Positions 33,289 to 41,347 of a stretch of 43,573 nucleotides of DNA are shown piece by piece. Below the pieces are notes generated by a model. That model was not told where the DNA came from. It made no database searches and was given only the letters and a program-made list of their open reading frames with translations. A program made the translations under genes and the position numbers. Source of the DNA: Rickettsiales bacterium (GTDB taxonomy: Bacteria; Pseudomonadota; Alphaproteobacteria; Rickettsiales; JAJNBL01); contig JAJNBL010000011.1 of the NCBI GenBank assembly GCA_021156175.1, positions 1 to 43,573 on the forward strand, given 5' to 3'. Position 1 is the stretch's first letter, and each line of letters opens with the position of its first letter.

Positions 33289-34086
33289 CTAGGTAAGGGA
33301 GGAAGGGGCTTTAGTAAACAGCGAGAAGAAATTGCGCGTTGTGGTTTTCGCTACTTCCTCGAAAGAAACACTCTTCAAATTCGCTAAAAATTCAGCGGTA
33401 TAGCGTGTATAAGATGGTTCGTTCGTCTGGCCGCGTTTGGGGACGGGCGCAAGGTAAGGTGCGTCTGTTTCAACCAAAAGCTTCTCGAGCGGAAGCTTGC
33501 GAATAATCTCCTGTAACGCTTCGGCTTTCTTGAAGGTCACAATGCCAGAGACAGAGATATAAAGTCCTAACTCAATCGCTTTCCAGGCCAAGGCTTCGCT
33601 TGAGCTAAAGCAATGAATGAGGCCAGGGAAGGCGCCTTTCACCATTTCTTCTTCCAGAATATCCAGCGTGTCTTGATCCGCGTCGCGCGTATGCACAATC
33701 AGCGGCAGCCCGGTTTCTCTGGCGGCGGCAATATGAATGCGGAAAGATTCCTGCTGGAGTGCGCGTGGGCTGTGTTCGTAATAATAATCCAGGCCCGTCT
33801 CGCCAATCCCAATGACTTTCGGATGTTTTGTTTCTTTTAGCAGGTCTTCAAGCGTAATTTTCGGCTGATGTTCCACCTCATGCGGATGGATGCCCACCGA
33901 GCAATAGACCTGTTTATAACGCTCCGCAACGGCAAGAACCTGGGGGAATTCGGTGATCTTCGTGGAGATTGTCTGCATCAACCCAACGCCATTTTCCATT
34001 GCCCGTGCGATAAAGCTATCCGGATCCGTTTGGAACTGCGGATAATCTAAATGACAGTGGGAATCGACAAGGAGGGGGAGAGTCAT
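33289..34086 (-). CDS. tatD: TatD-family metal-dependent DNase
   Basis: TatD-like enzymes are metal-dependent hydrolases acting on DNA ends or D-aminoacyl-tRNA related substrates. The protein has HxH at 10-12 (VDSHCHLD), then GIHPHEV, GETGLDYYY, VHTRDADQD, IHCFSSS and VETDAPYLAPVP in family order; 265 aa is standard. It stands alone, followed on the same strand by the barrel protein promoter. Confidence 0.95.
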   Translation of the reverse strand: MTLPLLVDSHCHLDYPQFQTDPDSFIARAMENGVGLMQTISTKITEFPQVLAVAERYKQVYCSVGIHPHEVEHQPKITLEDLLKETKHPKVIGIGETGLDYYYEHSPRALQQESFRIHIAAARETGLPLIVHTRDADQDTLDILEEEMVKGAFPGLIHCFSSSEALAWKAIELGLYISVSGIVTFKKAEALQEIIRKLPLEKLLVETDAPYLAPVPKRGQTNEPSYTRYTAEFLANLKSVSFEEVAKTTTRNFFSLFTKAPSSLT

Positions 34087-34155
34087 AATTTATCCTAAAG
34101 AGATTATCGCTACGCACGTTAGCAAAAAAATCTCGTAAGTGCTATGGCTTTGCTG

Positions 34156-34548
34156 TTAGGGTTTGGTGGGGAATAACTCAATATGCTGGTCACCGTTGCG
34201 TCCACAATAAATGACTTTCTTGCCGGTAATGAACACTTCATAATGCGAGCACCCAGCCTTCATAATCCGCGAAAGGAATGCCTGGTATTTGATACGCCCC
34301 TGCTGTGAATCGGTAATGGCGGATTTGACCGCTGTTGCATCGAATGCCTCTGCAACATCATTGTTATGCAACGTAATCGCCTCATGATAGGTCATGCCAT
34401 CAAGGCTGTAGCTTGATTTAGATTGTCCCACTAAATCAACCATATAACGCTCGACTCCAGTGGCAGCCAAGCGTGCTACCACTTCTGGAAAAGAGATTTG
34501 CTCGGCCAGTGACAGTGCGGTGCATTCTTCGATAACGTGGATATCCAT
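34156..34548 (-). CDS. DUF1398 (YbcV-like) protein
   Basis: The sequence matches the DUF1398 family pattern: an N-terminal TALSLAEQISFPEVVARL helix, GVERYMVDLVGQSKSSY, QQGRIKYQAFLSRIMKAGCSHYEVF and GRNGDQHIELFP at the end. The biochemical role of the family is unknown; 130 aa is typical. The gene lies eight bases after marR with its own AGGAG site, so both are probably one transcript under MarR control. Confidence 0.82.
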   Translation of the reverse strand: MDIHVIEECTALSLAEQISFPEVVARLAATGVERYMVDLVGQSKSSYSLDGMTYHEAITLHNNDVAEAFDATAVKSAITDSQQGRIKYQAFLSRIMKAGCSHYEVFITGKKVIYCGRNGDQHIELFPTKP

Positions 34549-34556
34549 AAATTCTC

Positions 34557-35027
34557 CTATTTCATGCGGTGTTTGCCATGTGTTGTTATATCCCAGTCAT
34601 TCGAAACCATAAGCCGTTGAATGGTAGCAAGTAGATCACGTTTTTCATTGCGCGAAAGCGAGTGAAAAAACGCTTCATCATTCTTATCCGCCTCTTTGGC
34701 CAGAAGGGGTACTAATCGTTTTCCCTCCGCTGTTAGCGCTAAATGTAGCATCCGGCGGTCAGAGCCGTTTTTACGGCTGATAAAGCCTTTGTGCACGAGC
34801 CGCTCTACCATGCGCGACAGCGAACTTTTATCGACGCCCACCATGGCTGCTGCTTCACTGAGGGTAAGCGGTTTTTGTTCATATAAATGACGCAACACCA
34901 TCCATTGCGCGACAGAGACATCGTGCGCGCCCAGTCTCTGTGCGAAACTATGCGACACAAGGTTGGAAAGGCAGCGCAGCCAATAACCAAGATGATCTTC
35001 TAAATTACTAGGGTATTTTGTGCTCAT
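34557..35027 (-). CDS. MarR-family transcriptional regulator
   Basis: MarR proteins are dimeric winged-helix regulators that often repress their own operon until a phenolic or oxidant ligand binds. The winged helix spans residues about 52-98 (TLSEAAAMVGVDKSSLSRMVERLVHKGFI, then the wing RKNGSDRRMLHLALT). I start at the ATG at 35027 because the -10 box ends nine bases upstream; a TTG at 35057 falls inside the promoter and is excluded. No Shine-Dalgarno precedes the ATG, fitting a nearly leaderless transcript. Confidence 0.92.
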   Translation of the reverse strand: MSTKYPSNLEDHLGYWLRCLSNLVSHSFAQRLGAHDVSVAQWMVLRHLYEQKPLTLSEAAAMVGVDKSSLSRMVERLVHKGFISRKNGSDRRMLHLALTAEGKRLVPLLAKEADKNDEAFFHSLSRNEKRDLLATIQRLMVSNDWDITTHGKHRMK

Positions 35028-35035
35028 GATGGGGA

Positions 35036-35078
35036 ATATAAGTTGCATATGCAACAATTGTCAATGCAATAATTTGCA
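35036..35078 (-). promoter_or_regulatory. marR promoter with two palindromic operators
   Basis: On the minus strand TTGACA (35059-35064) and TTATAT (35036-35041) are 17 bp apart. The spacer holds the perfect 14-bp palindrome gttgcatatgcaac (35042-35055). A second dyad TGCAA-n4-TTGCA (35065-35078) abuts the -35. Centres are 23 bp apart, about two helical turns. Confidence 0.82.
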
Positions 35079-35106
35079 AAAAAGGAAATGAAACGATATT
35101 ACAGAA

Positions 35107-35351
35107 CTAAGAAATTGTTCTAAGGATTTTATCTGTGCCTGTTATTAAATCTTCAACCTGCTCGGCGGTAGGTTCTTTCTTTTATTGTGGTCGCAAAGAT
35201 TGCGAAGATCAGCAAGCATAGAAATAAATCGCCATTGTGAAACCTCAGTGACAAAATTTGCTTTTAGGAGTTCATTTAAATCGCCAATGCCAGGATTTTT
35301 CTTTGTTACTGTTATAGAGTGGTCATCACAAACTTGATGCTTGATATAGGT
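35107..35351 (-). pseudogene. Frameshifted C-terminal remnant of an unknown protein
   Basis: Reading the minus strand gives pieces such as ITVTKKNPGIGDLNELLKAN, then WRFISMLADLRNLCDHNK. The frame breaks in an A-rich run near 35175-35185. After a one-base correction it continues as EPTAEQVEDLITGTDKILRT and a stop at 35107. Such RNLCDHxK...EPTxEEVxDLI endings occur in proteins seen near restriction and mobile genes, though I cannot name the family. Upstream the frame ends at an in-frame stop at 35352-35354. It lies just downstream of the tRNA pair. The remaining gap up to the tRNA holds only a short inverted repeat (tgtaat/attaca, 35367-35383). Confidence 0.75.
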
Positions 35352-35412
35352 TCAAACCTGATAAGCTGTAATGGAAAATTACACGACAATAAAGGGGGGG
35401 AAGCCATTAAAA

Positions 35413-35489
35413 TGGCGGGAGTGACGGGACTCGAACCCGCGACCTCTGCCGTGACAGGGCAGCGCTCTAACCAACTGAGCTACACCCCC
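35413..35489 (-). tRNA. tRNA-Asp (GTC)
   Basis: The 77-nt cloverleaf has acceptor GGGGGTG paired with CACTCCC, discriminator G, encoded CCA, a D-arm with AGCTCAGTTGGTTAGAGC, anticodon stem CTGCC/GGCAG around loop CTGTCAC, and the T-loop TTCGAGT. Confidence 0.98.
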
Positions 35490-35578
35490 ATAAAGGGGAG
35501 ATTGAAGGGAAAGCTTAGTACCCGATAATACGCGTTTAAGCAACCCTTTATTTCTACTTCCAGCTATCAATCAAGAAA

Positions 35579-35655
35579 TGGTGGGCGAGGAGAGACTCGA
35601 ACTCCCGACCCTCTGGGTGTAAACCAGATGCTCTAACCAACTGAGCTACTCGCCC
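35579..35655 (-). tRNA. tRNA-Val (TAC)
   Basis: The 77-nt cloverleaf has acceptor GGGCGAG/CTCGCCC, discriminator A, encoded CCA, anticodon stem TCTGG/CCAGA around loop TTTACAC, and T-loop TTCGAGT. It is read before tRNA-Asp, in the same direction. Confidence 0.98.
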
Positions 35656-35804
35656 ATTTCTTAAAATTCCCTGCAAAGCAGGCGTACACATATAGAGGAA
35701 CGATTTTTGTTTGGCAAGCAGAAAAATAGGGAGTTTTCGAGGAAATGGTAAGGGATTGAAAGAGGGGAGAAAGTGGCGTCCTGATAACCGTTTCCCCTCA
35801 CATC

Positions 35805-36458
35805 CTAATGCCCAAAATCAATCACCCATGTCTCTTTTTTCCCTGCCTCAACCCATTCTTTCACATGCGGATGCGCCAAAATCGCCTTCACATAGTCATT
35901 GGAAGCAGGGCGAAGTGCAACCGCATAACTCACAAACCGTAAGACAATCGGCGCATAAAACATATCGGCGATTGACCAATCGCCAAACAGGAACGGTTTA
36001 TCCGTCTTTGCGCCAAATGCTTTGCGCGTATCGGCCCATAATTCTTGAATACGGTCAATTTCCTTCTGTGTTTCAGGAACAGGCGCTGCCGCCACATCCG
36101 CCTGGTGCCGTATATCCATATGATAGGCTTTCCTGACCCGGATAAAGCCCGAATGCATTTCCGCCACAATCGAACGCGCAAGCGCCCGTGCTGCTTTGTC
36201 TTTTGGCCACAGCCCAGGAAACTGTTCTGCGAGATATTCCGCAATCGCTAGCGAATCCCATACGGTGATATCCCCATCTTTCAGCACGGGAACTTTACCC
36301 GTCGGGGAATAGGCAAGTGCTTTGGCTTTATAACCTTCTTGCGCCAGCACAATGAGTTCCTCTTTGAAATCCGCGCCCGTGGCTTTCATGGCAAGCCACG
36401 CCCTTAAGGACCAGGAAGAATAATTTTTGTTCCCAACAACGAGTGTAAAAGCGGACAT
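35805..36458 (-). CDS. Glutathione S-transferase family protein
   Basis: The start at 36458 follows aaaggagag closely and begins the thioredoxin-fold domain (MSAFTLVVGNKNYSSWSLRAWL); a longer frame to 36524 adds 22 unsuited residues. The NKNYSSWS loop places Ser in the glutathione-activating position. GKVPVLKDGDITVWDSLAIAEYL is the typical glutathione-binding beta-turn with cis-Pro and the Asp-Ser pair; the helical C-terminal domain includes FGDWSIADMFYAPIVLR. The 217-aa length fits. The physiological substrate cannot be told. It is divergent from ribBX with a 77-bp gap. Confidence 0.93.
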   Translation of the reverse strand: MSAFTLVVGNKNYSSWSLRAWLAMKATGADFKEELIVLAQEGYKAKALAYSPTGKVPVLKDGDITVWDSLAIAEYLAEQFPGLWPKDKAARALARSIVAEMHSGFIRVRKAYHMDIRHQADVAAAPVPETQKEIDRIQELWADTRKAFGAKTDKPFLFGDWSIADMFYAPIVLRFVSYAVALRPASNDYVKAILAHPHVKEWVEAGKKETWVIDFGH

Positions 36459-36535
36459 AGGCTCTCCTTTCCTTTGCTTTTTAGGACTTGAAAGATATAG
36501 TAGCGAAAAGTTATGTGTAATCAATAGTGCTTCCT

Positions 36536-37645
36536 ATGCCGTATAAAGAATTTCTTTCCCCCATTACAGATATCATTGAAGACGCCCGAAACGGCCGGAT
36601 GTTTATTCTGGTCGATGACGAAGACCGCGAGAATGAAGGCGATCTTGTGATCCCGGCTTCCATGGCGACGCCCGATGCCATCAACTTTATGGCGAAATAC
36701 GGCAGAGGCCTCATCTGTCTTCCGATGACCGTTGACCGCGTGCGGCACTTAGGTTTGCCGCTCATGGCACAATATAATGGCTCGCGCCACCAAACGGCCT
36801 TTACCGTCGCGATTGAAGCGCGGGAAGGGGTAACCACCGGAATTTCCGCCGCTGACCGTGCGCGGACGATTGCCGTTGCCATTGATCCTTCCAAAGGTCC
36901 TTCGGATATTGCATCGCCTGGCCACGTTTTCCCATTAATGGCGCGCGATGGTGGGGTATTAGTGCGAGCAGGGCACACGGAAGCATCGGTCGATATTGCT
37001 CGCCTTGCGGGATTAAACCCGAGTGCAGTGATCTGCGAAATCATGAAAGACGATGGCACAATGGCGCGCCTTCCCGATCTCATCGAGTTCGCCAAAATCC
37101 ATAACCTAAAAATTGCTACGATTGCGGATCTAATCGCCTACCGCCGTCGTCATGATATTTTAGTCCGCAAGGAAGTTGAGACCACGCTGGATTCGATCTA
37201 TGGCGGGGAGTGGAAGATGATGGTTTATGTGAATACGGTGGAATATGCGGAGCATATCGCGCTGGTTAAAGGCGATATCTCTTCCGATAAGAAGGTGTTG
37301 GTGCGGATGCATGCCTCCGACATTCTCCATGATAGCTTAGGTGATCGTTATGGCCAGAAAACGGGCGAACTCCAAAAGGCAATGGAAATCATCGGCAAGG
37401 AAGGGGCGGGCGTCGTTGTCCTGCTGCGTGAGCCGCGCAAAAACAGCGTAAGCGGCGTGATCAAAGCGCGCCTGGGCCACGAAGTCCCCAATTCCACCCA
37501 TTTGCGTGATTATGGTATTGGTGCACAAATACTGCTGGATTTAGGCGTCCGCCGGATGGAACTTCTCACTAATACGAAACGTGGCGTGATTGGATTAGAA
37601 GGCTACGGATTAACCATTGAAAGCTATAGAGAAATCTCTGCATGA
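36536..37645 (+). CDS. ribB: 3,4-dihydroxy-2-butanone-4-phosphate synthase with degenerate GTP cyclohydrolase II domain (RibBX)
   Basis: RibB makes the four-carbon precursor of riboflavin from ribulose-5-phosphate. The N-terminal domain is intact: DDEDRENEGDL at 27-37, GHTEASVDIARLAGL around 146-160. The C-terminal half (from about residue 207) follows the GTP cyclohydrolase II fold but lacks the zinc-binding cysteines: where family members have SECLTGDV...RCDCG, this one reads HASDILHDSLGDRYGQ. Such fusions are known as RibBX in Proteobacteria, so GTP cyclohydrolase activity must come from elsewhere. I use the ATG at 36536; a GTG at 36527 is possible. It overlaps the carbonic anhydrase gene by four bases. 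Confidence 0.92.
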   Translation: MPYKEFLSPITDIIEDARNGRMFILVDDEDRENEGDLVIPASMATPDAINFMAKYGRGLICLPMTVDRVRHLGLPLMAQYNGSRHQTAFTVAIEAREGVTTGISAADRARTIAVAIDPSKGPSDIASPGHVFPLMARDGGVLVRAGHTEASVDIARLAGLNPSAVICEIMKDDGTMARLPDLIEFAKIHNLKIATIADLIAYRRRHDILVRKEVETTLDSIYGGEWKMMVYVNTVEYAEHIALVKGDISSDKKVLVRMHASDILHDSLGDRYGQKTGELQKAMEIIGKEGAGVVVLLREPRKNSVSGVIKARLGHEVPNSTHLRDYGIGAQILLDLGVRRMELLTNTKRGVIGLEGYGLTIESYREISA

Positions 37646-38439
37646 AAATTAAACGATTCATTGCGGCTGCCTTAGATTATAAGCCTAAGCCGGTTTTTCA
37701 GGTAACTTCTTCCACGTTAGCCCCTATCGTGCGAGAGAAGAAGGAAGAATATCAAGATGTGGGTGAAAAGAAATTATTGGCCCGTAATTTGTTCAAACAA
37801 CATCGCCAGACAATAGAAAGGTATGAGGGGGCATATCCTTACGCACATTTGGCCAAAGAACAAAAACCGTGGGGACTGTGGCTTCAGTGCGGTGATTCTC
37901 GTATGCAGCCATTGATAAACTTAAATCTAACGCCAGGCAAGCTGCTCAAAGATGTAGCTGCTGGGAATATTGTACAGAAATTCCATGAAGGTATTGTTGA
38001 TAGTGCCTGGGCCATTATTCATCTGGGATTGCAGCGGAATGTGTCACATATTTTCCTGGTGGGACATACAGGCTGTGGGGCAATTCAGGCATTGATGGAA
38101 GATTCTGGGGAAAAGAATCCCCTTAATAACTGGGTACAATTAGCGAAAGGCTCAAAGGAAAAAGTGCTAAAACGCTTTCCACATGCTTCACTTGAAGTGA
38201 AGTTGCGTGCCTGTGAGGATCAAAATATTCTGGATTCTGCAAAGAATCTGCTAACTCACCCAGAAATAAAGAAAAGAGTAGAAGAGAAAACTCTTTTTAT
38301 TCATGCGGTTCGAGAGAATCTTGAAACTGGGATGTTAGATGTATGGGATGGAAAGAACGAGAAATTCGTACCCGCCCAAGGGCTTCCTATAATAGAGAGT
38401 AGAGTTGCGGCAACACACCAAAACGGTTGGAAGTTGTAA
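37642..38439 (+). CDS. Beta-class carbonic anhydrase
   Basis: Beta-carbonic anhydrases hydrate CO2 to bicarbonate at a zinc site. Cys83-Gly-Asp85-Ser-Arg87 and His142/Cys145 (VGHTGCGAIQALM) are the zinc ligands and catalytic dyad. The 265-aa protein has an N-terminal extension of about 60 residues and a C-terminal extension compared with the core fold. No signal peptide is seen, so it is cytoplasmic. Its start overlaps the ribBX stop (atga), indicating translational coupling. Confidence 0.93.
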   Translation: MKIKRFIAAALDYKPKPVFQVTSSTLAPIVREKKEEYQDVGEKKLLARNLFKQHRQTIERYEGAYPYAHLAKEQKPWGLWLQCGDSRMQPLINLNLTPGKLLKDVAAGNIVQKFHEGIVDSAWAIIHLGLQRNVSHIFLVGHTGCGAIQALMEDSGEKNPLNNWVQLAKGSKEKVLKRFPHASLEVKLRACEDQNILDSAKNLLTHPEIKKRVEEKTLFIHAVRENLETGMLDVWDGKNEKFVPAQGLPIIESRVAATHQNGWKL

Positions 38440-38488
38440 ATCTATTATATAAGAAATGGCGTTTAAGCTATTGAAAAGGGTGGAATGC

Positions 38489-38878
38489 ATGAAAGAAGTT
38501 TTAAAATGCCTTGTGGTGGATGATAATGAAGATAACCGCTTCATTCTTGCCCGTCTTTTGTCCGATCTTGGAGCTGCAACAGACGAGGTGACGGACGGTA
38601 AAAGCGCCTTAAAATATCTGCAAGACCATACGCCCCATATCGTATTTCTCGATTGGAAAATGCCGGGCATGAATGGGCTTGAAGTATTTCTGGCAATGCG
38701 CTCTAATTATAAAGAGCAGGCAAAAGAGATGCCTGTGGTGATCCTTTGCACAGCGGTGAATGAGAAGGGTGCGCTTGAAACGGCGCTCGAAGAAGGAATC
38801 AATGGCTTATTGCTTAAGCCTTTTGACGAGGAAAATATAGTGCAGTGCCTGAAGCAAGTGGGGATTTTCCTAAACTAG
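38489..38878 (+). CDS. Single-domain response regulator (CheY-like)
   Basis: The 129-aa protein is a lone receiver domain: acidic pair Asp11/Asp12, phosphoacceptor Asp55 (IVFLDWKMPGMNG), switch Thr88 and Lys110 (LLLKPFDEEN). There is no output domain, so it would act by protein contact, like CheY or DivK. I use the ATG at 38489 preceded by gggtgga; an in-frame ATG at 38456 is less likely. It is flanked by carbonic anhydrase and a dehydrogenase gene, with no histidine kinase nearby. Confidence 0.94.
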   Translation: MKEVLKCLVVDDNEDNRFILARLLSDLGAATDEVTDGKSALKYLQDHTPHIVFLDWKMPGMNGLEVFLAMRSNYKEQAKEMPVVILCTAVNEKGALETALEEGINGLLLKPFDEENIVQCLKQVGIFLN

Positions 38879-38897
38879 GCTTTCTTAAGGAGTCGGT

Positions 38898-40172
38898 ATG
38901 CTAAACAATGTTTTGGAAAGACTCTTAGCTGGCGAGTGGATTGATCCGAAGACTCAAAACCCCTTCGTGTTTCCGCTTAAACATATCGTTATTAACGAAG
39001 AAATACATAAGTCTCCCGAAAGCTACCTGCTGCCGCTGGGGCTGGGAAAGACGCTTGCGATTATCAGTGATGAGCGGACTTGGGAAGTATTGGGTAAGGC
39101 AGTGGAATCGGCGATCGGTGGGCAGGTAAGGCTCGTTTCGGTTAGGCTTCCTGGAATTCCTAAAGCAGATGAAGCTACTGTACAAAAGATTCGTGCTGCC
39201 ACCGAAAAAGCCGATGCGCTGGTTGCGGTGGGGAGTGGGACGATCAACGACCTCTGCAAATACGCCTCCTTCCAGGATAAAAAGCCCTATGTGGTGTTTG
39301 GAACGGCGCCTTCAATGAATGGCTATGTCTCCAGCAATGCGGCAATTACCATTAAAGATCATAAAAAATCTGTGGCTGCGCACTTGCCTGCGGCCGTATT
39401 TCTTGACCTTAAAATACTGTCCGAAGCGCCGCTGCGTTTGATTAGGAGCGGGGTAGGGGATATGCTCTGTCGACCAACCGCCCAGGCCGATTGGCTGCTT
39501 TCTCACCTCCTTTTAGGCACGCATTATACTGAAACCCCTTTCTTATTATTAGAAGAAAGCGAGGGCGAGCTTTTTGCTTCCGTAAAAGGATTGCTTGCAA
39601 AAGACAAATCCGTCATGGCAGCGCTGGCAAACGCGCTGCTACTCTCAGGCATTGGGATGTATTACGCGGGAGCGAGTTATCCCGCAAGCCAGGGCGAGCA
39701 TATGTTGGCCCACACCATGGAAATGGTGTATGGCGAGGAAATTCCGCCAACCTATCATGGTGAGCAGATCGGTGTGACGACCCTTGCAATGGTTCAGCTC
39801 CAGCAGGAGGCCTTAAAAACCCGCCCGTATTTTACACCTACAGCGCTGGATGATGCTGTGCTCTTAGCTTATTTTGGCAAAAAGCGGGGTGCAGAATGTA
39901 TTGAAGAATATAAGAAAAAGCGCTTAAGCCCGGAAGCTTGCGAGCGCCTAAACACCCGCCTTGAAACCGAATGGGATAGTATCCGTGAACGCATCGAAGC
40001 GGTGATGATGCCTTATACTATATTATATAAGGTATTAGAAACCATCGGCGCGCCGACAACACCCGGTGCGCTTGGTTGGAGTGATGCTAAATTCGCGGAA
40101 GTCATGACCTACGCCCGCTATACCAGGGATCGGTTTACTTTCTTAGATATAACGGGTGAACTTAGGCAATGA
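38898..40172 (+). CDS. sn-glycerol-1-phosphate dehydrogenase-like protein (AraM/EgsA family)
   Basis: The family reduces dihydroxyacetone phosphate to glycerol-1-phosphate (the archaeal-type stereoisomer), using zinc or nickel and NAD(P)H. The protein has the dinucleotide motif VAVGSGTINDLCKYAS, the GTAPSMNGYVSSNAAI segment, and metal ligands in SGVGDMLCR (Asp), SQGEHMLAHTMEM (His) and TYHGEQIGV (His). At 424 aa it is a typical AraM length. A strong aaggag precedes the ATG 19 bp after the response regulator, so co-transcription is likely. Physiological role in this organism is unclear. Confidence 0.88.
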   Translation: MLNNVLERLLAGEWIDPKTQNPFVFPLKHIVINEEIHKSPESYLLPLGLGKTLAIISDERTWEVLGKAVESAIGGQVRLVSVRLPGIPKADEATVQKIRAATEKADALVAVGSGTINDLCKYASFQDKKPYVVFGTAPSMNGYVSSNAAITIKDHKKSVAAHLPAAVFLDLKILSEAPLRLIRSGVGDMLCRPTAQADWLLSHLLLGTHYTETPFLLLEESEGELFASVKGLLAKDKSVMAALANALLLSGIGMYYAGASYPASQGEHMLAHTMEMVYGEEIPPTYHGEQIGVTTLAMVQLQQEALKTRPYFTPTALDDAVLLAYFGKKRGAECIEEYKKKRLSPEACERLNTRLETEWDSIRERIEAVMMPYTILYKVLETIGAPTTPGALGWSDAKFAEVMTYARYTRDRFTFLDITGELRQ

Positions 40173-40228
40173 AGACGCCATACCATTACCCCACCTGTAA
40201 TTTCCTTTAGAAAAAATACAAATTTCGC

Positions 40229-40257
40229 TTGACGCATAGTAGGCAGGTCAGTAGTAT
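40229..40257 (+). promoter_or_regulatory. Promoter of the str operon
   Basis: TTGACG (40229-40234) and TAGTAT (40252-40257) are exactly 17 bp apart, leaving a leader of about 148 bases before rpsL. The leader contains small hairpins such as ccgg/ccgg near 40270 and ctgg/ccag near 40350, but no recognised riboswitch. Confidence 0.8.
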
Positions 40258-40411
40258 GCGCCACTCACCGGCATAGCGTCCGGTTGAGGATATCTATTTC
40301 TTGTTGTAAAACGTAGAGGGTTTTTAGCCCTTAGAGTTGATGTTTCTGGGCCTGATTTAAGCCAGATAATGGCGGGTTCGGAAGTGATGTTGGGAATTTG
40401 GAGAATTTAGC

Positions 40412-40783
40412 ATGCCTACCATAAACCAGTTGGTGAGAAAGCCGAGACAGTCACGGCGTAAGATCAATAAAGTTCCTGCGATGGAAGGATGCCCACAGAA
40501 ACGTGGGGTTTGTACTCGTGTATATACAACGACTCCGAAAAAGCCGAACTCGGCGCTTCGTAAAGTAGCGCGTCTTCGTTTGACCAACGGTTTTGAAGTA
40601 ATCAGTTATATCCCAGGTGAGGGCCATAACCTTCAGGAGCACAGCGTTGTGTTGCAAAGAGGTGGACGGGTAAAAGACTTACCAGGGGTGCGTTACCACA
40701 TTATCCGTGGTGTATTGGATACCCAAGGTGTTAAAGATAGAAAGAAATCGCGCTCGAAATATGGCGCTAAACGTCCTAAGTAA
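40412..40783 (+). CDS. rpsL: 30S ribosomal protein uS12
   Basis: uS12 sits at the decoding centre of the 30S subunit. The 123-aa sequence has the invariant [22 protein letters not shown] and [14 protein letters not shown] blocks. The lysines and proline at positions where streptomycin-resistance mutations arise are wild type. It is the first gene of the str operon (rpsL-rpsG-fusA-tuf). Confidence 0.99.
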   Translation: MPTINQLVRKPRQSRRKINKVPAMEGCPQKRGVCTRVYTTTPKKPNSALRKVARLRLTNGFEVISYIPGEGHNLQEHSVVLQRGGRVKDLPGVRYHIIRGVLDTQGVKDRKKSRSKYGAKRPK

Positions 40784-40807
40784 GCAAAGAAATAAGGTAG
40801 AAGAGTT

Positions 40808-41278
40808 ATGTCTAGACGTCACGCAGCGCAGCCACGGGAAGTTTTTCCAGACCCTAAGTATGGCAATGTGCTTTTGAGCAAATTCATGAACATGCTGATG
40901 CTTGATGGGAAGAAATCCGTCGCAGAGAGCATTGTATATGATGCTTTGGATCTTGTTACGAAATTCGAGAAGCGTGATGCGCTCGAAGTATTCGTAGAGG
41001 CAATTGAGAATGTGGAGCCTCCGGTTGAGGTGCGTTCTCGCCGTGTTGGTGGTGCTACCTATCAGGTGCCGGTTGAGGTGCGTGAGAAACGTAAAAAGAC
41101 CTTGGCAATTCGCTGGTTGATTAACACTGCGCGTGGCCGTTCTGAAAAAGAAATGGCGCAACGTCTTGCAAAAGAAATTATCGATGCCTCACACAAGCGT
41201 GGAAGCACGTTTAAGAAACGTGAAGATACTATCAAAATGGCGGAAGCAAATAAAGCATTCTCGCATTACCGTTGGTAG
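40808..41278 (+). CDS. rpsG: 30S ribosomal protein uS7
   Basis: uS7 initiates assembly of the 30S head and contacts the E-site tRNA. The 156-aa protein begins [20 protein letters not shown] and has the [12 protein letters not shown] hairpin and [13 protein letters not shown] helix. It lies 24 bp after rpsL with a gtagaag stretch before its ATG. Confidence 0.99.
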   Translation: MSRRHAAQPREVFPDPKYGNVLLSKFMNMLMLDGKKSVAESIVYDALDLVTKFEKRDALEVFVEAIENVEPPVEVRSRRVGGATYQVPVEVREKRKKTLAIRWLINTARGRSEKEMAQRLAKEIIDASHKRGSTFKKREDTIKMAEANKAFSHYRW

Positions 41279-41347
41279 TTTTATAAATGCGCCTCGGACA
41301 TGTGTCAGGGGCAGGGTATAGAAATAGAAGTTCTTTAGGGTTTGATT

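Noticed and set aside
35319-35570. Open frames of 60-70 aa across the tRNA-Asp gene on both strands
   Set aside because: They read through the tRNA cloverleaf, which explains the sequence fully.
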